This document shows positions 42,478-49,807 of a stretch of 64,000 nt of DNA, in pieces. The notes below the pieces were generated by a model that saw only the letters and a program-made list of their open reading frames with translations, had not been told where the DNA came from and did not search any database. Position 1 is the stretch's first letter. Each line of letters begins with the position of its first letter. Source of the DNA: Rhizocola hellebori (GTDB taxonomy: Bacteria; Actinomycetota; Actinomycetes; Mycobacteriales; Micromonosporaceae); the NCBI RefSeq assembly GCF_016862955.1, contig NZ_BONY01000005.1:1-64000 (forward strand). The letters are read 5' to 3'. The position numbers and the translations under genes are program-made.

Positions 42478-42981
42478 ATGGGCATGACGGGCTACGACGC
42501 GGCCGCGTGGAGTGACTTCGCCGTGGCCGTGGCGGGCGCCGCCGCAGCCTTGAGCGGCCTGCTGTTCGTAGCGGTTTCGATCAATGTGCAGCGGATCCTG
42601 ACGTTCGCGAATCTGCCCGGCCGCGCCGTCCAAACGCTGATCATGTTGGTGATGCCGCTTCTGGTTTCCGTGCTGCTGCTGATTCCAGACCAGCCAAAGC
42701 GGGCGCTGGGGTCGGAGCTGATCCTGATCGGCGTGTGCGGCGGCGCCCCGCTGCTCTGGCTGAGCCGGCCCGCCGCGCGATCCCCGCAGGAGATGGCCGG
42801 TAGCTGGCTGTTGAGCCGCGCCTTCCCCGCCGCGGCGATCTCGCTGCTTTTGGTGGTCGCCGGTATCACCTTCCTCGCCGAGGCGGGCGGTGGCCTCTAC
42901 TGGGTGGCGCCGGTCGTGTTCGTGGGCCTGCTGGCTGGTCTGGTCAACGCCTGGGTGCTGCTGGTGGAGATCCTCCGATGA
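42478..42981 (+). CDS. Four-TM membrane protein of unknown function
   Basis: A 167-aa membrane protein with about four to five TM segments; the N-terminus (YDAAAWSDFAVAVAGAAAALSGLLFVAVSINVQRIL) has the pattern of a widespread uncharacterised actinobacterial protein. Starts at ATG 42478 or 42484; neither has a clear Shine-Dalgarno. Function unknown. Confidence 0.65.
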   Translation: MGMTGYDAAAWSDFAVAVAGAAAALSGLLFVAVSINVQRILTFANLPGRAVQTLIMLVMPLLVSVLLLIPDQPKRALGSELILIGVCGGAPLLWLSRPAARSPQEMAGSWLLSRAFPAAAISLLLVVAGITFLAEAGGGLYWVAPVVFVGLLAGLVNAWVLLVEILR

Positions 42982-43032
42982 TCGGGTACCGTACGGATCG
43001 ATAAGCATCGCTTCTGTGTGGGGAGACTCGTG

Positions 43033-43497
43033 ATGTCTGATGTGGATGATGGCCCGGCGGATCAGCCGCGCGACACGTCCCGGTTTCCGGCCACCCTGGC
43101 TGTCACCCTGGTGGCGGTCGGGGTGGGGCTGCTGGTCTGGTCGTCCATGTTGGAGCGGGACAATCTGGCGCTGCTGCAAGCACATCCGGTCCTGGCCAAC
43201 CTGCTGTCCGAGGCGATCGCCTTCTGTTTCGGGGTGGTGATCCTCTCCCTCGTCATCGGACGGCTCATCGCCTACTTCGGGGCCACCGAGAAAGCGGTGG
43301 GACGGCTGAGCAACGCCATCCTGGCCACCGTCCTGCCGACCAAGCGCTATCGTGCCTTCCTCGACGAGGTGGTGCGTCACGAGCGCCAGATACTGGACGA
43401 GGTACTCAAAAACAGAAAGGTTTTCGAGGAGTTGATGCGGCGTCAGGATGCCGGCCGCCGCCCGCCGCCGCCCGACATCCCGAGCCAGGGGAGCTGA
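43033..43497 (+). CDS. Two-TM membrane protein with coiled-coil tail
   Basis: A 154-aa protein: acidic cytoplasmic N-terminus, two TM segments (about residues 20-38 and 62-85), then a charged helix likely to form a coiled coil (EVVRHERQILDEVLKNRKVFEELMRRQ) and a Pro-rich end. GGGAG lies 7 nt before ATG 43033; an upstream in-frame GTG at 43018 is less well placed. No family recognised. Ends 5 bp from the convergent condensation-domain gene. Confidence 0.65.
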   Translation: MSDVDDGPADQPRDTSRFPATLAVTLVAVGVGLLVWSSMLERDNLALLQAHPVLANLLSEAIAFCFGVVILSLVIGRLIAYFGATEKAVGRLSNAILATVLPTKRYRAFLDEVVRHERQILDEVLKNRKVFEELMRRQDAGRRPPPPDIPSQGS

Positions 43498-43502
43498 CCG
43501 CG

Positions 43503-44864
43503 CTAGGCGGCATGCCGCACGCAGTCGGCGAAGTGCACGTCGCCCAGGGCCGCGTCCACCAGCAGCCGGTCCATCGCGCGCAGGAACCGTTCCACCTCAG
43601 CGGAGGGCAGACATTCGGTGTCGGCGGCCAGGCGCAGGTTGAGTGCGCCCGGCGCGTTCTGCACCTCGAGGAAAAACCGCCAGTTGAAGCGCTCGAAGCG
43701 TTCCGGCCAGGTCAGCGTCGAGTCGCCGCGGGTGGCGATGACCAAGGATTTGTCTGGTACGACACCGGCCAGATCGGTGTCGGCGCTCTGCCTCACGTCG
43801 TTGAAAAGGCAGTGTGGCTGCATTTCCGCGCCATGTGAGCGGCCGGCGGCCTCCAGCGCCTCGTTGAGCGCCACCGGATCGCAGTAGGCGTGCCGGTATC
43901 CCTGAAGCGCCGCCTGCCAGGCGCGCGGCAACAGCTGCGCGAAGCTCTCGCGCGGTTCGACCTGCAGCGCCACGAGTCCGAGCTGATTGGTCGGGGCGAC
44001 CAGGCCCTGGTGGCCCGGCTGCAGGCGGTTGCCCGAGATGGTCAGCAGGCCGCAACTGCGATGCCCTGTCCACGCCGCCATCAGCCCGGCGGTCGCCGTC
44101 AGCAGCACCGTCGACGTGCTGGTCTGGTGCCGGGCAGCACAGATGCGCACGGCCGCCTCGGCCGCGGCCGAGATCAGCGATGCCTTCTGGTACCGCGGCG
44201 ACTCAGCGGGCCCGACCGGTTCGAACATGCTGGCCGGCAGCCCGGCGTATCGATCGAGCCAGTAGGCGATGGCACGGTCGGTCAGCCGGGCGCCGGACTC
44301 GCGTTCACGCTGAGCGAGGTCCACCGGCTGCAGCTCGGGCGCGGCGGCGATGCCACCACGAAGCAGAAGCACTCGCAGCTCGCGCAGCACCACATCGGCG
44401 GCGTAGGCGTCCATCGCCGCGTGGCTGGCCACCAGGGCGATGTGCCGCACGCGCCCGTCGGCCACCACCAGCCCGACACGCAGCGGCCATCCCGCCGCGT
44501 AGTCGAACCGGGGCTGCGCCAGCTGGTGGACCAGGGCATCGGCGGTGGCGAACACGTCGAGCCGGTCGCAGTCGACGACGGTCAATGGCAGCCGCCCGGC
44601 CGATGCCACCTCCTGCCGCAGTTCGCCTTTGTCATCGCGGATCCGGGTGCGCAGCGATTCGTGCCGGCTGATCAGCGCACCGATCGCGCCGGCCGCGTCG
44701 GCCACGGCGCATTCGGCCCGGTTGGGCACGGTCAGCAGCCGTTGCTGGTTGAGGACGGCGTCACCGGGCGCCAGCGCGACGATCGCCTTCCAAATGGCGT
44801 ATTGCCCCCAGGTCAGCGGCGCGCTGACCGCCCTGTCCCCGCGGAAGTCAGCGAACGTCTGCAT
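43503..44864 (-). CDS. Stand-alone NRPS condensation-domain protein
   Basis: A 453-aa protein with the condensation/chloramphenicol-acetyltransferase fold: LTWGQYAIWKAI at the N-terminus (core C1-like), ALISRHESLRTRI (C2), ALVASHAAMDAYAADV (C3, with the second His and the Asp of HHxxxDG), a core-C4/C5-like region (TSTSTVLLTATAGLMAAWTG) and PHCLFNDVRQS. No adenylation, carrier or thioesterase domain is attached. Such proteins can act in trans on carrier-bound peptides or serve as acyltransferases outside NRPS. It is 10 kb from the NRPS genes and divergent from peptide deformylase. Its partner is unknown. Confidence 0.82.
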   Translation of the reverse strand: MQTFADFRGDRAVSAPLTWGQYAIWKAIVALAPGDAVLNQQRLLTVPNRAECAVADAAGAIGALISRHESLRTRIRDDKGELRQEVASAGRLPLTVVDCDRLDVFATADALVHQLAQPRFDYAAGWPLRVGLVVADGRVRHIALVASHAAMDAYAADVVLRELRVLLLRGGIAAAPELQPVDLAQRERESGARLTDRAIAYWLDRYAGLPASMFEPVGPAESPRYQKASLISAAAEAAVRICAARHQTSTSTVLLTATAGLMAAWTGHRSCGLLTISGNRLQPGHQGLVAPTNQLGLVALQVEPRESFAQLLPRAWQAALQGYRHAYCDPVALNEALEAAGRSHGAEMQPHCLFNDVRQSADTDLAGVVPDKSLVIATRGDSTLTWPERFERFNWRFFLEVQNAPGALNLRLAADTECLPSAEVERFLRAMDRLLVDAALGDVHFADCVRHAA

Positions 44865-44959
44865 GACTGATGATGATACTGATCGATCTCATGACCGCTT
44901 AGTGTGCGCGGTGTATAGGATTTCCGTGCCAGCAGACTTCTCACCCCGAGGCACCCCAG

Positions 44960-45625
44960 ATGTCCCAGCAGCGAAGTGTTCGGCTCATGGGCCGGCCCGT
45001 CGACGGATTCCCCGCTTTCGCGCCCGAGGCGGCCACCGGCCGCGCCCTGCGGATCACCGTGGTGGGCGAGGAAATCCTGCATCGGCCGTGCCGGGCGGCT
45101 GCCGATTTCGGCACAGCCGAGCTGACACAGCTCATTTCCGATATGTTCGCCACGATGTATGTCGCGAAAGGAGCCGGGCTGGCCGCCAACCAGGTGGGCG
45201 TCGACCTCAGGCTTTTCGTCTACGACTGCCTCGACGACGAGGGCGAGCGCCATGTGGGCCATATTCTCAACCCGGTGCTCGATCCCATTGACGCGAAGCT
45301 GCGCAGCCCGGTGGAGGCCGGCGAGGGTTGCCTGTCGGTGCCTGGGCCACGACATGCCTTGGCGCGCAACGACAAGACGATCGCGCGCGGCGTGGACAGC
45401 AGCGGCGAGGCGGTGGTGATCGAGGGGACCGGGTTCTTCGCCCGCTGCCTTGCGCACGAGGCCGACCACCTCGACGGCGTGCTCTACGTGGATCGGCTCA
45501 CCGAGGCACAACGGCTGTCGGTGCACCACGAGATGATCGAGATGCGGGAAAGCGTCTGGGCCGGTCGCCGGGAAAGGGCGATCGCGCTGGGGATCCCCGA
45601 TCTCTCAGGCGTCGATGGCGGATAG
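44960..45625 (+). CDS. def: Peptide deformylase
   Basis: A 221-aa metallo-amidase that removes the formyl group from nascent N-termini. All three motifs are intact: GAGLAANQVG (about 71-80), EGCLSVP (metal ligand C124) and HEADH (H166, E167, H170). There is an N-terminal extension of ~30 residues and a long C-terminal helix. It lies divergent from the condensation-domain gene and convergent with the pyrophosphohydrolase gene (21-bp overlap). It could be the housekeeping enzyme or an extra copy; one window cannot tell. Confidence 0.95.
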   Translation: MSQQRSVRLMGRPVDGFPAFAPEAATGRALRITVVGEEILHRPCRAAADFGTAELTQLISDMFATMYVAKGAGLAANQVGVDLRLFVYDCLDDEGERHVGHILNPVLDPIDAKLRSPVEAGEGCLSVPGPRHALARNDKTIARGVDSSGEAVVIEGTGFFARCLAHEADHLDGVLYVDRLTEAQRLSVHHEMIEMRESVWAGRRERAIALGIPDLSGVDGG

Positions 45626-46069
45626 GCCGAACTCGTCGACGGGCAGCGGCTGCTGGTCATGCAGCACCTGGCGAATGTCCGGCGGGCGGAAGTTCGCCGA
45701 TTTGATGACCTTTCCATCCGCGCGGTAGATCGGCTTGCCGTCGTCGCCGAGCTTGGTCATATTCGACCGGTGCACCTCTTCGAGTACCGCGTCGAGGTCG
45801 ATGCCATAGGTGATGGCCGCGCCGTAGGCCACGTACACGATGTCGGCCAGCGCGTCGGCGATCTCCACGATGTCGCGGGCGGCGGTCGCGTCGGCGAACT
45901 CGCCAACCTCTTCCTCCAGCAGGCTGACCCGCAGCGCGGCCAGGCCGGGCTCGATGTCGGCGGTGGGGAGGGCTTGGCGGCGCAGGCCGAAGTGGGCGTG
46001 AAACTCCCCGACCGAAGCGGCGGCCCGGCTCAGGCCGGCCCGCGTCGTTGCGCGGCTCTCCTCTGACAT
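45605..46069 (-). CDS. MazG-like/phosphoribosyl-ATP-type pyrophosphohydrolase
   Basis: A 154-aa all-alpha NTP pyrophosphohydrolase. The metal-binding helices show LLEEEVGEFADA and EIADALADIVYVAYG, the ExxE...ExxD pattern, followed by EEVHRSNMTKLGDDGKPIYRADGKVIKS, typical of stand-alone phosphoribosyl-ATP pyrophosphohydrolase-like proteins of unknown nucleotide preference. Likely a nucleotide house-cleaning enzyme. ATG start; stop inside the end of the deformylase gene. Confidence 0.85.
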   Translation of the reverse strand: MSEESRATTRAGLSRAAASVGEFHAHFGLRRQALPTADIEPGLAALRVSLLEEEVGEFADATAARDIVEIADALADIVYVAYGAAITYGIDLDAVLEEVHRSNMTKLGDDGKPIYRADGKVIKSANFRPPDIRQVLHDQQPLPVDEFGLSAIDA

Positions 46070-46174
46070 GCCCGCAGCGTCTCACCCCGGGACCGACCGG
46101 TCCTGCGGACACGCCGCCAATGCTTGCGGTCGTGCGCTTTCATGATGCAAGCGCGGCTGGGTGAAGTGGCGCCC

Positions 46175-46335
46175 ATGCTCGGCAAGACCTACGACTCGCA
46201 GGTGTGCTCGGCCGCCCGCGCGCTCGAAGTGGTGGGACCCGGTACAACGACTTCCGCAACGAGCTCGGCATAGCCACGAACATCCTCAAGACCCGGCTCG
46301 ACTGGCTCGTCGACGCCGGCAACCCAGCGGCATGA
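46175..46335 (+). pseudogene. Degenerate HxlR-family regulator with internal deletion
   Basis: ATG 46175 opens LGKTYDSQVCSAARALEVVG, the start of an HxlR winged-helix protein (C.. ARALEVVG). The next expected segment, about 15 residues around RWTLLILRD, is missing, and the sequence resumes in another frame at 46240 with RYNDFRNELGIATNILKTRLDWLVDAG, the second half of an HxlR domain, ending at TGA 46333. Deletion plus frame change means no functional regulator is made. Confidence 0.75.
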
Positions 46336-46646
46336 GCGGACGCTGGGGGCTTCAGAACTCTGTCGCTTTCACAATCCGCTCTACATATGATCTCTGTGAG
46401 CCCGCCCAAGGCGCATCTACCCGGTAAGGGTGCGTCCTGCCCGTCGCATGGTGGGGGTGGCAGCCCGTTCGAGCCGGGCCGGGTCCGGGGAACTCACGCC
46501 TCGACGGGAGGTGTCGGGGTTCCCGCTTGCGCTTGGATATCGGCGTGAGCGTGCGTTCGCAGTCCCGCATGAGCGACGCTCGGTAACGGCCACCACCTCC
46601 ATCCAAGATCTATCGTCAACCATCAGCTGGGACTAGACACAGAAAC
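46336..46646. other. Intergenic stretch without a supported gene
   Basis: About 310 bp with no ORF of coding character. It contains a 5-bp stem/7-nt loop reading TTCGAGC at 46463-46479 that resembles a tRNA T-arm, but no acceptor, D or anticodon arms fit around it. Confidence 0.5.
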
Positions 46647-47393
46647 CTAGGCGGCGCGCGCCCAGGAGCCCAGGAAGAAGTAGATGGTCGACTCTTGGGA
46701 CCCCAACGTCCCGCCGTCGTGACCCACGAGGTCGGTCGGCGCGACGTAGGCCTCGCCGGGCTGCACCGGAATCCACACGCAGGTGACGTCGTGGCGGCGG
46801 CTGTCGACGAACTCACCGAACTCGTCGTTGCCAGGAACCCGATCCTGATCGCGGCCCAGGGTTTGCGCGATGGTCAGGATGTCGGGAAAGCAGACCAGTA
46901 GCCAGCGGCTACCGGGGCCGAGGTTGAGCCCCATGCGCCTTCGGCTGCGCAGCCGGGTACGCAGCGGCTTGTTGTCCCGGTTGTCGACATGAAGGCCGGG
47001 CCGCAGCGTCGTGCCGGGGTAGACCGTGCTGGTCAGCCCATCGGCCGGGCTGCTGTGCGCGAAAAGGAACTCGGCACCGTGATCCAGCGCCGCGCCGGCA
47101 AGGCTTTCCCGGGCGCGGCGGCGGCCTTTGGCGGTGGACTGCCCGCGGTGGTGGTGTGTCGCGGCGTTGAGCATGGGCGCGGGCGGACGGATCACCTCGA
47201 CGAGGGCGGGCGAGGGGGTAGCCGTGGTCGCTCGGTAGGACTCACGGTCCCCGTGCTCGACCGGGCGCCGGGTGGACGCGTCCGGCAGGATGGCGCCCAC
47301 CTCGCAATCGCCCACGGCGCCGGAGAGCCGATAGACCTGTGATACCAAGAGATCCCTGTCCGCGCAGCCGGGAGCGAGCCGTACCACATTCAT
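46647..47393 (-). CDS. Uncharacterised protein with a possible double-stranded beta-helix core
   Basis: A 248-aa soluble protein. The second half shows LRPGLHVDNRDNKPLRTR, RMGLNLGPGSRWLLVCFPDIL and IPVQPGEAYVAPTDLVGHDGG, a layout (H-x-D, then PGE, then a His) that could be a cupin or 2-oxoglutarate-oxygenase-like jelly roll; I recall similar actinobacterial hypotheticals but no characterised member. The first ~75 residues are Ala/Pro/Arg-rich and variable. ATG at 47393; isolated gene. Function unknown. Confidence 0.6.
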   Translation of the reverse strand: MNVVRLAPGCADRDLLVSQVYRLSGAVGDCEVGAILPDASTRRPVEHGDRESYRATTATPSPALVEVIRPPAPMLNAATHHHRGQSTAKGRRRARESLAGAALDHGAEFLFAHSSPADGLTSTVYPGTTLRPGLHVDNRDNKPLRTRLRSRRRMGLNLGPGSRWLLVCFPDILTIAQTLGRDQDRVPGNDEFGEFVDSRRHDVTCVWIPVQPGEAYVAPTDLVGHDGGTLGSQESTIYFFLGSWARAA

Positions 47394-47551
47394 GGGCGCA
47401 GCATATTTGCCCTAGTCAACATCGGCGGATGCCGATCGAGTCGCGGCCGGTGCGATTTTCATGATCCCGCCACATCGATCGAGCGAAGCCGCCAGGATGG
47501 ACAGCAGACACGGCCCGTGGACGGCCGTTTACACACGGGGAGAAAACACAC

Positions 47552-48058
47552 ATGAGCGCCACCGCTACCACTTTTATCTATGTCGCCACGTATTCGGACA
47601 AGGAGTCGGCCGAGGCCGACTACGAGGTCGTGAAGGATCTGCGCTCCAGCGGCCTGGTCGGGTCGTATGACGCGGCCATCGTCACCAAGGACGCCAAGGG
47701 CAAGGTGCACGTCAACAAGGACGAGACAGCCACCCGTCACGGCGCGTGGTGGGGCGTCGCCGCCGGTGCGGCGGTCGGCCTGCTCTTCCCGCCGGCGATC
47801 CTCGCCACCGCCGCTGTCGGCGGCGCGATCGGCGGCGTCAGCGGCCACCTGGCCAAGGGCATGTCCCGCTCGGAGGTCAAGGAACTAGGCGACTTCATCG
47901 ATCCCGGTCAGGCCGGTCTGGTCGTCGTCGGGGAAAGCACCGTCGAGAAGGCTGTGCAGAACGCGGTGACCCGGGCCGAGAAGGAAAGCGCCGAGGAGCT
48001 CGGCGTCGACCCGAAGGACATCGACAAGGCTCTGCAGAACGCCGTGAACCAGATGTGA
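47552..48058 (+). CDS. DUF1269-family protein
   Basis: A 168-aa protein with the DUF1269 pattern: IYVATYSDKESAEADYEVVKDLRSSG, DAAIVTKDAKGKVHVNKDE, then a Gly/Ala-rich hydrophobic hairpin (WWGVAAGAAVGLLFPPAILATAAVGGAIGG) and a C-terminal VVVGESTVEKAVQNAVTRAEK. These proteins are probably membrane-associated and often stress-linked. The ATG follows GGGAG with an A-rich spacer. Monocistronic as far as can be seen. Confidence 0.85.
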   Translation: MSATATTFIYVATYSDKESAEADYEVVKDLRSSGLVGSYDAAIVTKDAKGKVHVNKDETATRHGAWWGVAAGAAVGLLFPPAILATAAVGGAIGGVSGHLAKGMSRSEVKELGDFIDPGQAGLVVVGESTVEKAVQNAVTRAEKESAEELGVDPKDIDKALQNAVNQM

Positions 48059-48075
48059 CAAGCGGCGTCAGGCCG

Positions 48076-48402
48076 CTACGTGTGGGCGGTGCCCCGCGGC
48101 TCGGGGTTGCAGTATCTGAGCTGCACGTCGCGCGCCTGACGCCACAACAGGAAGAGCTCATGGAGATCGCCGCCGAGCTGGCGTGCGATCTCCTGTACCA
48201 CTTCCCACTCCCGCAGACGCGGCTTGACGAAAGCGTCGTGAATCGTGGTGGGATTGATCCCGGTGGGCCGGCGCGCGCTGCGCGTGGCCCGCTGCAGTTG
48301 CCGCACACTGGGCTGCCCTGCGGCCAAATGCATGGCGTGCAGCCGTTCGAAGTAGAGCCGGACCGGCCCGTCGGGTACCAAGGGTTTGCGTAATCTAGCC
48401 AT
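48076..48402 (-). CDS. XRE-like helix-turn-helix protein
   Basis: A 108-aa protein with a DNA-binding-type fold: RLYFERLHAMHLAAGQPSVRQLQRAT (helix and first HTH helix), then INPTTIHDAFVKPRLREWEVVQEIARQLGGD (recognition region) as in actinobacterial XRE-like regulators. ATG 48402 has GGGAGGAG 5 nt upstream, which sets the start. Same strand and 70 bp after the Tdi1-like gene. Confidence 0.72.
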   Translation of the reverse strand: MARLRKPLVPDGPVRLYFERLHAMHLAAGQPSVRQLQRATRSARRPTGINPTTIHDAFVKPRLREWEVVQEIARQLGGDLHELFLLWRQARDVQLRYCNPEPRGTAHT

Positions 48403-48472
48403 GTCGCTCCTCCCGCTGCCCAGTCTGGCCCGGGGGCGCTTGGCGTTCCGCGTACTTCTGCACACAACTTGC

Positions 48473-48805
48473 CTATTCGTCGAGAACCGATCGCATCTGG
48501 GCGGTCATCGACCAGTAGACCTCGGTGTCGGTCAGCGACAGGTTGCCGGCTTCCTCGGTGCCGCCGAGGAACAGCGGCACGGTGAGACCGGCGCATTTGC
48601 CGAAGGGCAGCTCCGCCACACCGCTGGCGTCACGCCATTGCTCGAAGTCCTCCGGGCACAGGATCTCGGAATCCTCCTCCAGCAGGAGGCGGTTGTGGAA
48701 CTGCGCGACGCCCGCCTCGGTATCGAAAGCCTCGGCGTAGGCCGGTTCGTAAATGGCCACCGTCTTGTCATCGGCGCACCAACAGGCGATCCAGCTCCGG
48801 ATCAC
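48473..48805 (-). CDS. Tdi1-like/DUF1851 immunity-type protein, possibly truncated
   Basis: A 110-aa protein whose C-terminal half (ELPFGKCAGLTVPLFLGGTEEAGNLSLTDTEVYWSMTAQMRSVL) matches the C-terminal part of the T6SS-immunity Tdi1/DUF1851 family (LPFG...LGG...V...L...AQ). The family is usually ~150 aa with an N-terminal GAD-like part, mostly missing here. The start (GTG 48805) has no Shine-Dalgarno, so this could be a remnant. No toxin gene lies next to it. Confidence 0.5.
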   Translation of the reverse strand: MIRSWIACWCADDKTVAIYEPAYAEAFDTEAGVAQFHNRLLLEEDSEILCPEDFEQWRDASGVAELPFGKCAGLTVPLFLGGTEEAGNLSLTDTEVYWSMTAQMRSVLDE

Positions 48806-49101
48806 CGCCGGATGACGCCGGTGTTAAGCCGCGGGGATCTTGATCCGTGGGCGCAAACCTCATTTCGAATTCCTCGAACATCGACCCGCCAATCTATCTG
48901 TCCACATGCGAATGTCCCTCATCCCTCCGAACCGGTGTGCACCGGCCTGCGGGTCGAAAGAGCCGAGTATCGGATGGGCGACGTCCGCGAATCGACTCCC
49001 CACCCACCTCGTTTAGACCTCAGCCGGTGGACGCTTGTGCGGTGACACGCCTTAAAAGCGAAAGCTAGCATGTTTGATCTTCTACCAGTTTCGAGGGCTA
49101 A

Positions 49102-49782
49102 ATGAGGCTGCTTCACATCATCGCGACGCCGCGAACCGGGCAATCCAACACCCTTCGCGTCTCCGAGACTTTTGTCAACGAGCTACGGGCGGCCCGCAAC
49201 GATGTCACCGTGGACGTCGTGGACCTGTACGACTACGACCTGCCCGCCATCGCCGGCGACAACATCGAGGCAAAATACACACTCATGGTCGGACAGCCGA
49301 TCGACAAGAGCCATGAGGAATCGTGGCGGCAGATCGAGTCGCTGATCGCGCATTTCCTTGCAGCCGACGCCTATCTGATTTCCGCTCCGATGTGGAATCT
49401 GAGCATCCCCTACGCCTTGAAGTACTACATCGACTGCATCGTGCAGCCGGGTTACCTGTTCCGCTACAACGAAGTGGGCCAGGTCGTGCCGATGGTCACC
49501 GGGAAACGCATGCTGTGCGTGACTTCGCACGGCGGGGACTATTCGCCGGGCAGCCACCTGCAGGGCTACAACTTCCACGAACCTTACCTGCGATCGATCT
49601 TCGGTTTCGTCGGGGTGACCGATGTGGAGTTCATCAGCGCTCAGCCGATGGACGTCACCCCGGATCTGCGTGACGCGGCGATCGGCGCCGCGATACAACA
49701 GGCCGCGGCCTTGGCCGTCTCGTCCGGCTGGGCGGCGCCCTCTGCTGTGCCTTCCGCCAAGGCCGACGCCATGGCTGATTGA
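49102..49782 (+). CDS. azoR: FMN-dependent NADH-azoreductase/quinone oxidoreductase
   Basis: A 226-aa flavodoxin-like enzyme. It starts MRLLHIIATPRTGQSNTLRVSETFV (FMN phosphate loop), has SAPMWNLSIPYALKYYIDCIVQPGYLFRY (FMN ring site) and CVTSHGGDYSPGSHLQGYNFHEPYLRSIFGFVG, all as in AzoR. It reduces azo dyes and quinones with NAD(P)H and probably protects against electrophiles. It is preceded by a 296-bp gap with no recognised element. Confidence 0.92.
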   Translation: MRLLHIIATPRTGQSNTLRVSETFVNELRAARNDVTVDVVDLYDYDLPAIAGDNIEAKYTLMVGQPIDKSHEESWRQIESLIAHFLAADAYLISAPMWNLSIPYALKYYIDCIVQPGYLFRYNEVGQVVPMVTGKRMLCVTSHGGDYSPGSHLQGYNFHEPYLRSIFGFVGVTDVEFISAQPMDVTPDLRDAAIGAAIQQAAALAVSSGWAAPSAVPSAKADAMAD

Positions 49783-49807
49783 CCTCAGCCACGGCAGCCC
49801 TGCCTCC

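Noticed and set aside
42025..43380. 451-codon - strand frame opposite the CBM2 and membrane protein genes
   Set aside because: His/Gln/Arg-rich shadow translation, no motif, conflicts with the supported + strand genes.
46463..46479. T-arm-like stem-loop (GCCCG-TTCGAGC-CGGGC) suggesting a tRNA
   Set aside because: No matching acceptor stem, D-arm or anticodon arm could be fitted on either side, so it is not called as a tRNA.
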